Shown: piece by piece, positions 36,711-47,500 of the stretch | Layout: each line of letters opens with the position of its first letter | How positions within the stretch are numbered: position 1 is the stretch's first letter | Assembly: GCF_021347895.1 (NCBI RefSeq) | Contig: NC_067132.1 | Span: 26,381,757-26,445,756, forward strand | Reading direction: 5' to 3' | From: Acanthochromis polyacanthus | Taxonomy: Eukaryota > Chordata > Actinopteri > Pomacentridae | DNA length: 64,000 nt | Program-made: the position numbers and the translations under genes | Notes under the pieces: model-generated | Told to the model about the DNA's origin: nothing | What the model saw: the letters and a program-made list of their open reading frames with translations, nothing else | Database searches by the model: none

Positions 36711-37090
36711 ATCATGATGCTGCCACCACCGTGCTTCATATCATGATGCTGCCACCACCGTCCTTCACATCATGATGCTGCCACCACCGTGCTTCACATC
36801 ATGATGCTGCCACCACCGTGCTTCATATCATGATGCTGCCACCACCATGCATCACATCATGATGCTGCCACCACCGTGCTTCATATCATGATGCTGCCAC
36901 CACCATGCATCACATCATGATGCTGCCACCACCATGCATCACATCATGATGCTGCCACCACCATGCATCACATCATGATGCTGCCACCACCGTGCTTCAT
37001 ATCATGATGCTCCCACCACCATGCATCACATCATGATGCTGCCACCACCATGCATCACATCATGATGCTGCCACCACCATGCTTCAGTCA
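36711..37090. repeat. 29-bp minisatellite, about 13 copies
   Basis: The unit is ATCATGATGCTGCCACCACC plus a variable nine-base tail (GTGCTTCAT, GTCCTTCAC or ATGCATCAC). Copy starts at 36711 and 36740 fix the period at 29. The tail variants are interspersed, as in a minisatellite evolving by unequal exchange. The word ATGATGCTGCCACCACCATG is common in fish dispersed repeats, so the array probably grew from a transposon fragment; the preceding 270 bp also look repeat-derived. Confidence 0.9.
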
Positions 37091-37639
37091 GACTCCAGAT
37101 TTAATGTGAGCACTTGTGTTAAACTCGGCAAGTCACTCATTCGACACCTTATATTTTTAATTTGTTGACTATATTTAGTAGAAATCTTTTCACACTTTGA
37201 CATGAAAGACTCTATTTTTTGTACGATTCAATGATTCACAATTCACTGTTGAAAAGCAAACTTCTAAGCAGAGTGAGGACTTTTTATAGGCACGTTGTGT
37301 TTGTGTGTCTGCATTACTGAATGTGTGGTTTGAGGCCCACGTTTTGGTTTTCTCTTCCTCCCTACCAATCTTTCTCTGTCCTCCCTCCTTCTCTCTCTTT
37401 CTTTTTCTACAATCTTGCCCTCCCTCCAGCTCTTGGTAAATTGCCTTCCACTCCCTTCTCTTTCTGGCTGTCAGGAAGAGGTGAACAATATGACCTTCAG
37501 TCGCAGCGATAACATTCTCCCTGGTGAATTCCCCCGCCACTCCGGCTTTCCTTTCACATTCTCGCCGGTTTGTTTTCGCTGCCGGCGGCTCTGTTTTTCT
37601 TAGAAATGATCATCTCGGCACCCGGTGATTAACGAGCAG

Positions 37640-37654
37640 CACCAGGGGGCAGGG
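37640..37654 (+). promoter_or_regulatory. CTCF-like motif
   Basis: CACCAGGGGGCAGGG resembles the CTCF core, in a locally GC-richer part of the gene-free interval. Motif match only. Confidence 0.35.
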
Positions 37655-38089
37655 AGGAAGTCGGGCCTCTGCAGGGTCTCCCACACAAACCAGTACATGC
37701 ACTAAGTACACACTGCAGCCCAGAGCTTCTCACAGCGTTCTACCTGTGGGTGTTTTCATAAAATGGTGCGAACAGTGAAAATCTACCTGAACTTGTAGGG
37801 TTTTAATTCCCACCTGGTCTGAGTGGAAATGTTTGCAAATGAGACCCAAAGCGGGACTAAAATCTGAGCTGCTGGGACCCCCTACTCTAATGACCCGCCA
37901 CGTAATCTGTCACTTCCCAGTAAGCATCAAGTACAGTGGACACAGCTGACTACACATGGGCGGTTAATTGTGTTTGGTCTGGAGCTTCTCAAACGTCAAC
38001 CAGGTCACTTGCGGAGTCCCACCTGGGAAAAACTTAGCTTGGGAATCTTGAAATTTGTTGTTTTCCAACTTTTTTGTGTAGTAAATATT

Positions 38090-38410
38090 CTTGAACCTTA
38101 ATATTTAGGTAGTTGTGTGATGTATAATGTGTATGTATTATTGTAGGGTCTTAACCTAAATGTTTAAATTAGACCCGTGCATTTGGATAATAAATAATAT
38201 TGTAGGGTCTTAACTTTTAAATTTCAATTAGTTACACAAATTTGGATTGTAAATAACATGGTAAGGTCTTGATCTTCATATTTCATTTAGTCATGTGAAT
38301 TTGTATTATGTATTTTATTGTAGGGCCTGAACCTTAGTATTTAATCATGACTTTGTATAATGTATGTTATTTTAGGGTTTTAATCTTAATGTTTCATTGT
38401 GAATTTGTTT
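38090..38410. repeat. Degenerate AT-rich tandem array, third locus
   Basis: GTAGGGTCTTAACC-type words recur near 38144, 38200, 38262, 38321 and 38370 (57-60-bp spacing). Same family as the arrays at 9.8-10.3 kb and 12.5-12.9 kb. Confidence 0.75.
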
Positions 38411-38426
38411 GGTTTTCAGAAGTGAT

Positions 38427-38935
38427 TTAACTCTCATGTCATCCTGCAGGTCAAATTGACTCATTTTAAAGTTTGAAAATGTGAAAAAAAATACATATTT
38501 TCACAGTGCAAACCTCCACATTTTTAACATTTTTTGTGAAATCTTTGAACATTTTTTGGTGAAAAAAAAATGTCCAAAAAAAAGTTGCTTTTGGAACGAA
38601 ATTCACTGGATTTTGGTTGATATTTCTGAGAATGTTGTTAAAGAAAATACTGGCAGTTTTACTGATATATATGTTATCAATTTAGATATTTTTAGGATTT
38701 TATTGGAGATTTTTACTAAATTTTTGAAAATATTTACAAGAATTTCCTTGCCAAATTTGGGATATTTTTTTTAAAATAAAACTTTTGAGGGAAACTTTAA
38801 GGAATTATTTTCTTCCTGAAGATTTTGTAAATTTTCAGAAATTTGGGGAATTTTTTTGCTGAATTTTTAGATTTTTTTTCAGACAAAGAAACAATATTTT
38901 TTGGTGCCTGTAAATGAAGACAACAGGAGGTTTGA
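38427..38935 (-). mobile_element. AT-rich piggyBac-like MITE, inverted copy
   Basis: Begins at TTAA with ATCCTGCAGGTCAAATTGAC and ends GAAGACAACAGGAGG: the reverse orientation of the family seen at 1-219 and 19994-20500. It is the most complete of the three, about 500 bp, and has no coding capacity. Confidence 0.65.
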
Positions 38936-40003
38936 AAGAAGTTATTGACTCTTCAAACCTTCTCTCCTCAGGCAGGTTAGGACTTCTCTAACTGGATCTG
39001 ATCTGTGCATGCTGAGAGATGCCCTCAGTTCTGGATCCGTTTTAAAAGGGATTAATTGTTTGAGGAAAAACAAAAGCTGGATATAACTTCATGCAGGACC
39101 TGCAGCGACTCATCTGCTGCTGCTTCACTGATTCCACCAACACAGTCTGGAGTAATGAAGTCCTGATGGCCTCGAATCAAACCATAAATCTGAGCTCTGC
39201 AGACGATCGACAGCAGAGAGCAGTCTGTCAGGTGAAGCTCACCTGTGGTCATGTGACCCGGCAGGCATGTTGCAGTCTGTCACGCTATCAGCTGACGGTT
39301 TCTGTTTCCCTGCAGGTTTCGACTTGAACGACAGAAAGAAGTCAAACCCCAGAAACAGAAACAACTTGGTGAGCTGAAAGGTTTTTGTTTTTTTTTCTCA
39401 TCAGCTCCAAAAGTTTAAATCTAAGGATTAAAAATGAAGCAATCAATCACAGAAAGCCATTAGAGGGTTTTTAAACTTTAAGATAAGAACAAGCAGTAAA
39501 AGGAATGAAGTGTTGATGATTGGTGAATAAATCCCAGCTGATTCTCTAACTGGAGGATCAATGTTTGAGGGAGGATCTGGCGCCATCTGCTGTCAGACTT
39601 TTATTGTGAAAGGAAAAGCCTTGAAAGAGATAAATGCTATAAATTACCATTTATACAATACTAGTAATAACTAATAATTTAGGAATTATCACTGAATGAC
39701 TCATCCATATTTTAAGAGAAATTCTGATAATTATAATAACTGACATAATAAAAGACAATAATAATGAGATCTTTTTACTTTTTCTTTTTTATTTTATTTT
39801 ATTTTTTTTACAATTTCTGCAATTAAATGATTGATCCCATTTTTAAAGGATCCTTTAACTTTTAATACCTGTAATAACAAGACAAATATCTTATTAATCA
39901 AACTATGATTTATTCATCATATTATGAGTATACATTAATTAGTAATATATTAATATATAATTAATAATATATAAATAATATATAGAATATAATATGTAAA
40001 TAA

Positions 40004-40007
<4 letters not shown>

Positions 40008-40045
<38 letters not shown>
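40008..40045. repeat. (TA)n microsatellite
   Basis: About 19 uninterrupted TA units inside a broader AT-rich stretch. Confidence 0.9.
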
Positions 40046-40047
<2 letters not shown>

Positions 40048-43000
40048 TTTTAACTTATTGTAGTTGGATATGACTATATTGGTGATATTAACTATTATAA
40101 TTTATTTTCAATTAAAATGTGTATATAGATAATTAAAAAATAATAATAAATATTATTAGGAATAAATCCAGGTGTTTGTTGACTTTTATTTTTAAAACAA
40201 GCATATTTCAGAATCAACAGATTTTTTTGCGTACATTACATGTATTTAATGATATTTATCAGATTTATTTTTATCCTCTCCTTGATATTCTGTTCATAAC
40301 CTTTTAATTAAAATAAAAGTCAGAACAAAGACCCGCAGTGAGGCAACACTTTGATTTGATGGAAAACATCTCTAGAATTTATTTATTTATTTATTGTAAT
40401 TATTAAACTACTAAATCTTCTACTTTATCTGTCATGCACAAGTTATTAATATTATTATTATTATTTTATACTTGTTTTTTGTTCTGATCTGTGAGGCACT
40501 TTGTGTTCCATTTAATTTGTGTGAAAAGTGCAAATAAAATGTGATTTGTTGTTCTTTAAATGTGCTCTAAGGGCCTGGAATTTGGAGTGTGAAGAACACA
40601 TTTTGCAGAGCTTCATTAAAAACACTAAAATTAGTGTGCAGAATAAATCTGCTGATTCTCAGGAGGAACATTTTTTTCAACATTTGGTTGATTTTCTACT
40701 AATCACAATCCAACAATAACTGAAGAAACACCCCCCAAAAATGAAAAAAACTAAATATTTTATAATCCGTACAACTCGCTGTGAAGCATTCAGGTTTCAG
40801 GGTTTTATCTCATGTATTTATGGATAAAAGTTTAAAACCAGTCGTGTCTTTGACTCTAATCTCACATAAAAGCCCTGCAGCACGGTGTGTTCTCACAGCT
40901 AGACTTTGTCCTGGACTGTCATCACTTTCACACATCATCACATGTGCAGAAACAGAAAAAAAAACAACGCGTAATAACACACACGGAGAACATGAGGACT
41001 GAAATATCAGAAAACACGTCGTCCTGCCAATAAAACAGCTCCTTCATGGGATTCATTTGCTCTGCAGGAACATCTGGGCCCAGTTTTGTGAATTTTTTTG
41101 GCTGAATCGACGTGTTCCATAATCTTATTCTTGTATTAAAACTACATTTATGCAATATAAAGCAATTTAACGCGCTATTTCACACAGAGAATTCACATTA
41201 CGGCTCTCACAGGTACATTTCAATCAGCCCACTTTTATTATTTCAGATTTTATTCAACCAAACTTGATCCAAGTGTTAAAAATACACCCTCTGGACTGAT
41301 TTACCCCAAAGAAAATAAGAAAAATCACAGTTGTTAATCCTAATTATTATAATTATTGTTATAAGTTGTGATAGTAGTAGTGTTAAGTTATTAAATATTA
41401 TTTTATTATTACTACTGTTGATGTCATAATAATAATAATGTGAATAGTAATAATATGTATTATTAATTAATAATTATACATTATTCATATATTAGTATAG
41501 TTGAATATTGTGTATTATTAAAATCTAAATAGTTTTGTTACAATTACTACAACATAGCTGCATAATTTACAATTCAATTTTAAATTATTTTCCCCTCTAT
41601 TACAAATATATAATTTAGAGTTAATATATATAAATATTTTTATTACAAATGATTTTATTATTTATTCATTTATATTTATTGTAAGTAATGTTTTATTTTT
41701 TATTTAATTATATTATATTATGTAATATTTAAAAATTATACATTTTTAAAGCTTCTAAACATAAACACTAATCTGACACTAAATTATTGGTATTTTTTTC
41801 AAAATATGATTAAAATATCACATTACTGGCTCTATATTGGAGATTTTAACCTATTTAAGATTATTTTCTCAAACAATTTGTGTACAATTAGCGAGAAAAA
41901 CAACTCTTAATGTATCTATATGTGAATATTTTTTATAATATAGAGCAATTTATTGCATGACTTCACATAAAGAACTTAAATTACAGCACCCAGAAGTTTT
42001 TTTATTATTATTATGATCAAAGTAACACACTTACTGTATGTATACTGGGGAAATTTACTTTATTTTCAAACTAAATTTGCATATAAGTGGAAGAAAAAAC
42101 AGCTGCATGTGCAGTTTTTCATAAATAAATGATAGAATAATAAATATAATTAACTTATACCATATAAAGCAATTTAATGCATGAATAATAAAAAAAAACA
42201 CACTTATTGTCTGTATATTGGGGAAATTAACTTTATTTCCAAACTAAACTTGTGCACCCACAGCGAAGTGTGACTAAATAAATACTAAACTGTTTTTTTT
42301 TTTAGCAAAGAAACGGAACATTTTCATGGTCAAAGTACCGCTTATTGTGCTTACAATGGGGAAATTAACTTAAGTCTATTTTCAAACAAAATGTGAGTAT
42401 AAATGGTGACATTCAGGAAGAAATACAACTCTACATGTTTTATTTATACAATATAAAGCAAATTAATGCTGGATTTCACACAGAGAACTCAAATGACAGC
42501 ACCCAGAAACGCCTTCTACAGTCCCACTTTTATTATTTCTTCATAAACTTAAACTTGCTCAGAACAGAAATCCACACGTCAGGACGGAGCGCTCTGGATG
42601 GATTTCCCAGTTTCCTGCAGGTTTCTTTCCTGAATAATGTGCAGTAATGACCGCACTCCGCTCTGCTGTCGTCGCTTCGTTACGCCGGCTCTGCAGCGGC
42701 GGTCGAGGAGGAAACTCGATAGTCCGGCTGGGATCTCCTCTCTGGTGCAGATGCAGTAATTCTCGCTTCGATTTCACAGCTATCGTCGCTGCTGCATGAG
42801 CGACGCACGCTTTAAACATCCAGTGTTGCACAATCCAGTGAGTCGACGCAGCTGTGAACTCTGGCACACTTTCACCACGACTCGCGGCTTGTTTTATGAG
42901 CGTGAGCAGCCTGCATCAGCGTCGTAAAGGCATTAAAAAGCTCGAGATAATTTCTGACTTTAACCTCTAAAACCTGCCAGAGTAGAAGTCTGATAAAGAT

Positions 43001-43146
43001 TCATCATTTTAGTGGTTCTTGCAGAGCTGCAGGATGCAAAAACATCTGTACTTTGAGGGTCAAAGTCATACAAAAGTCAATTTTTTTGCAGTTTGCAGCT
43101 TTTTTTGACCTTTTTGCAAAGTATAAAGCTACAACTACTTTCATAA

Positions 43147-43738
43147 TTAAGCAGCCTGAGTACATTTTTTTAACTCCTGCTATCAGAACAGAGGCTTTTC
43201 TGTTGCAATTGAGGGTTTTCCCGCAAATTAAATGACTGATTTTGACAAAATTTTGCAAATTTTCAGCTGAACTGCAGGCAGTGTAAAAACAGAGCAGATA
43301 GGAGGCAAGTATGGGAACAAATTAGTGACTAAATTAAATGTACATAAGCAATAAAACAAATGGTAAATCTGAGCTTAAAATCATCAAATATTTCACCAAA
43401 ATCAAGCTAAAAAGTCTGTGTTTTTTGACTCCATGTACTCTCTGCTTAAATAAAACCATTTATCAGTGCCAGAAACTGTAAAAACAAAAACTACAAAAGT
43501 TGTTTTTTGTGCCGTTTTCGGCCTTTTTGTAAAATACAAAGCTGAAATTGTTTTGATAATTAAGCAGTCCGAGTACATTTTTTAACTCCTGCTATCAAAA
43601 TGGAGGCTTTTCTGTTGCAATTGAGGGTTTTAATGCAAATTAAATTACTATTTTTGTGAAATTTCAACTGAACTGCAGGCAGTGTAAACACAGAGCAGAT
43701 AGGAGGCAAGTATGGGAACAAATCAGTGACAAAATTAA
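43147..43738. repeat. Direct duplication, about 410-bp spacing
   Basis: A block of about 180 bp (GAGTACATTTTTTTAACTCC...GGCAGTGTAAAAACAGAGCA...AGGCAAGTATGGGAACAAAT) at 43147-43330 recurs at 43561-43738 with small changes. Confidence 0.8.
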
Positions 43739-44510
43739 ACATGTTTGATTAAAAAAAAAAAAAACATGGAATGGCTGAAAAACAGTGAATAGAGGAGCAG
43801 GTTGCTGGAAGATACATCCAGCATGGTGAAACATCTTAGTTATTCATAAATGAGGAGATTGATGACCGATCATTTCTGACTTTGAGCTTTAAAAACTGTC
43901 AGATTAAAATTCTGTTATTTATATTAATAATTATTATCCTACAGAATAAGAGGAAAATCAAGCATTGATCAAAACTAGTGAACAGAGCAAGTTGTTGAAG
44001 ATACATTCAGCGTGGTGAAACATCTAATCCCAGTTTGTTAAAATGTTAAATATCTATAGTATGAAGAGCCAACAATCGTTTCCAGTGTTAGTAAAAGAAA
44101 AAAAAGCATTGTTGTGCAATAAATAATCAAAGGAATGTAACTTTTGTTGTGTCTTCACGACATCCTGAAAACATCTGTGAGTTTCTCTACTTCTAGTCGT
44201 AGCTTCCACTTTATATTGCAGTGACAAATGAGAAACCGGTGAGTAGAAATGTGACAGGAGGAGTTCAGAGGGTTCAGAACAAATAAATAAATAGAAGCAG
44301 AAAACAAGCCCTTCAGTGATCAGAACTGAATGTTTTCTGTCTTTCTTTGGTCACGAATGGCGGAAGGAGTTTTGGTTTTAGGGCCCAATCAGGACACTCC
44401 GATTGTCGATGTGCATCCAGGGATTTAGAGCTTTATGTCAAACAGATGCGATTTCTGGGTTAAAGCTGCGACCAGCTGCCTCCACACGGACCTGGTTTCT
44501 GATAATCTCA

Positions 44511-44516
44511 TTTATT
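44511..44516 (-). terminator. Poly(A) signal AATAAA of nceh1 (candidate)
   Basis: AATAAA on the minus strand lies only about 23 bases after the nceh1 stop. If used, the 3' UTR would be extremely short. A more distal site cannot be excluded. Confidence 0.4.
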
Positions 44517-44538
44517 TCACTCCTCTCAGATCTTTGGG

Positions 44539-47500
44539 CTACAGGTTCTGGTCCAGCCAGCAGATGTAGTTGTTCATGCTCCTCCACCCGACGCCGGACA
44601 TCATGGGCAGGTAGGCGAACACCATGCAGCCGTGGAAGCCATCCTCGTAGTGGTCGCTGGTCACCGTGACGCCGGCGTCCTGCAGCCGCCTGCCGTACAT
44701 CAGCCCGTCGTCCCTCAGCACGTCAAACTCGCAGGTCATCACGTAGGCTTTGGGCGTCCGACCCAGAACCCCCGGCTCCGCCAGCAGCGGCGCCGCCCTC
44801 ACGTCCGTCAGCCCCGGCACCTGGCCCACCACGCTGGCTGACCCCGTCTCCTTGATGACCGGCCGGAAGTGTTTCCTGCGCTCGGCCGGCAGCAGGTTGG
44901 TCCAGTCCAGCCGGGACCGGGCGGCGGCGCTGATGCCCGGCTGGTCCAGAGAGCTGTGGTTGTTGGCGAGCAGAAGCGGCTCCAGGGACGAGTCGGCGCC
45001 CAGATACTGCAGCCAGAACCGAGCCATGATGGGTCTGTAGAGGATGGGAACGGCCTGGTTCTGCTGGTAGGACGGGGTGTGGAAGTCCAGAGCCTGCAGC
45101 ACTGGATAGATCAGAGCCTGGGCTTTGAACTTCACCTTCAGAGTGTCGTCTGAGCCGAACTGTGGACACAAGACGAGTTTTAGAAACGAGGAAGAGACTC
45201 AGGTTGAAGTGAAACAGCAGATCATTTTTGGTTATTTGGCTTTACAGGCATGTTACCGTGTCAAAATGACACTATTTACCTGAGACGGAAAGAAAAACGG
45301 AAAGAATCGTTGGATTATCAACTTTCCGACAGTCTTTGAATGCCTCATCAGTGACACTGTTCAACTGGAAACCTTAAAACAAACCTGAATCATAATGTCT
45401 TAAATCCCATTTTTCTATTTGCCTCATTTAAAAAAATGTCAAAATTAACTGTTTCCTCCAAAGAAATAAAAACTGCACTTTTCTACACTTAAATAATTTC
45501 CCAAAATCAACTGTTTGCTCTTGATTCAGTGAAAAATAAAAAAAATAATAAAATTCTCCTCTGCGGTTAAAAAATTGCCACAAAAAATTGCTCTCTGCAA
45601 ATTTGATTTGAAAAAAAAATTCTGCATAAATCTCCACCTGAAAATATGCCAGAAATAAACCTTTTGCTCGAACCAGACTCAGTAAAAAAAATTAAATAAA
45701 TTCGCTCCTTTGCACTTAAAAATTACCCGAATCCAGTCCATTTGCTCAAACCAGATTCTGTAATAAACTAGAAGATTCTGTGCTTTAAGAAAATGCCAAA
45801 AATAAACCCATTCGTTCCAACAAGGAACAGTAAAAAATTAAATTTCTGCGCTACTCTGCACAGCTGAAAAGACACGATTGACTCAACTGTGACCGACAAT
45901 CACATGATAAAAATTCAGAGACTTTTTTTGCTGAAAAGCTCCGAACAGAAAGGAGACGAGTATAAAATGATTCTGCTGATGCCTGGTTGTATTTTAATGT
46001 TTTCATCTCGTTGGAACAGGATTTTCCAGCTCTTCTTCTTCTTTCTACGGAGAGAATAAAGTCTCCGAACAGGTTCGGCGGCACTTTAATGCATCTGTCA
46101 GGCCTGAAAATACCTCCGTTAACGCACTCGGATGATAAATCCCCTGAAAAACGGTGAAATGTTGAAGTGCAAAGGGCAAAAAGTGGTGTTCAGTGAGGCA
46201 TTTGTGGGGTTTTTTTCCACCTTCTGTGCGACGGCGGCGGCCAGGTTTCCGCCGGCGCTGTCTCCGGACACACACAGACGATCCGGGTCGATGCTGTAGC
46301 GCTGGAGGACCTGAGGGGACAGGAAGGAGCGCGACGCCGCCAACGCATCGTGGTACTGATCCGGGAACACCGCCTCCGGAGCCAGACGGTAACTATAGCA
46401 ACGGGACATCACAGCAGGGAGACGTTATCAACACTAGAATCAATATTACAAGTAAGAAAGGCTCACATGTGGGTTTTTTATGTCACTTTTTAATAAGAAA
46501 ATAGAAATTTTCTATTCAAATGATTGTTTTTAGTATAATTTAATTCAGATTTTAATATGAGAAAAGTGAAACAAAAAGCAGGTAAACAACATTTTTAGTG
46601 CTTTCTTACCCAAATTTATGTTTTTACACAGAAATTTAATATTTCTGCAGCTCTTTCAGCCTCATCAGCAGCTAAATCATCCATTAAAAAATGTGCTTTT
46701 CCCATTGAGCTAAGCATTTAAAACGCCTGTTTTTAAACACTAATAAATTCCAGACTTGCATAAAAAACTACAAGAATGAACCACCTTCAGGGAAAAGCTG
46801 ATGTTGAACTGTAAAACTGTAAAATAACATGCTTCAAAATGACTAAACAAAAAAAATAGGATTCAACAAAAACTGACGACCTGAAGATGAATCGAAATTA
46901 AGAACGGCAAAATAAGAGAATAATTTTTAAAAAAGGATGTATTGGAAGATGGATAAAATGTAAGAATAAATAAATAAATGTTCTCACTCGACAGACATGA
47001 TGACAGCGTCCAGGTCTTCAGCCATTTTCCGACAGAGAAGGTCATAAGATCTCATCCCTGTGAAGATAAACTCAGTGACTGAAACTGAAATTATATCAGC
47101 AGGAACATATTGAACGTTAACTACAAACATAACTGGTCAAAATTCTTAGAACGCCCCAATTTTTCCAGTTTTTTATTGAAATTCAAGCAGTTCAAGTCCA
47201 ATGAATAGCTTGAAATGGTACAAAAGCACACTATCGTTCAAAAGTGTGGGGTCACCCAGACAATTCCGTGTTTTTCATGAAAACTCACACTTTAATTCAT
47301 GTGCTAGCATAACTGCTACCAGGGTTTTCTAACCATCAATGAGCCGTTCAACACCATTAGCTAACACAATGTAGCATTAGAACACAGGAGTGATGGTTGC
47401 TGGAAATGTTCCTCTGTACCCCTATGGAGATATTCCATTAAAAATGTCCAGTTAGAACAGTCATTTACCACATTAACAAGGTCTACACTGGATTTCAGTT

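Larger units (their letters stand above)
34640..38080. other. Intergenic, repeats only
   Basis: AT-rich DNA. It includes a C-rich low-complexity tract at 36393-36437 and a repeat-derived segment at 36440-36710 leading into a 29-bp minisatellite. A CT-rich stretch lies at 37340-37440 and a CTCF-like motif at 37640. No gene is supported. Confidence 0.45.
38940..44500. other. Intergenic, very AT-rich, no gene supported
   Basis: Includes a (TA)n run at 40008-40045 and long stretches of ATTATTATT. Several dispersed relatives of an AATATAAAGCAATTTAATGC block occur near 41153, 41935, 42165 and 42450. A direct duplication lies at 43147-43738. No exon with supporting homology was found. Confidence 0.45.

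Noticed and set aside
36711..37090. Regularly spaced 29-bp repeats resembling a CRISPR array
   Set aside because: Units are head-to-tail without unique spacers, and the genome is a vertebrate. It is a minisatellite.
39091..39327. 78-codon ORF containing CQVKLTCGHVT
   Set aside because: Briefly resembles an Ig strand, but no partner cysteine/tryptophan pattern, signal peptide or convincing splice context.
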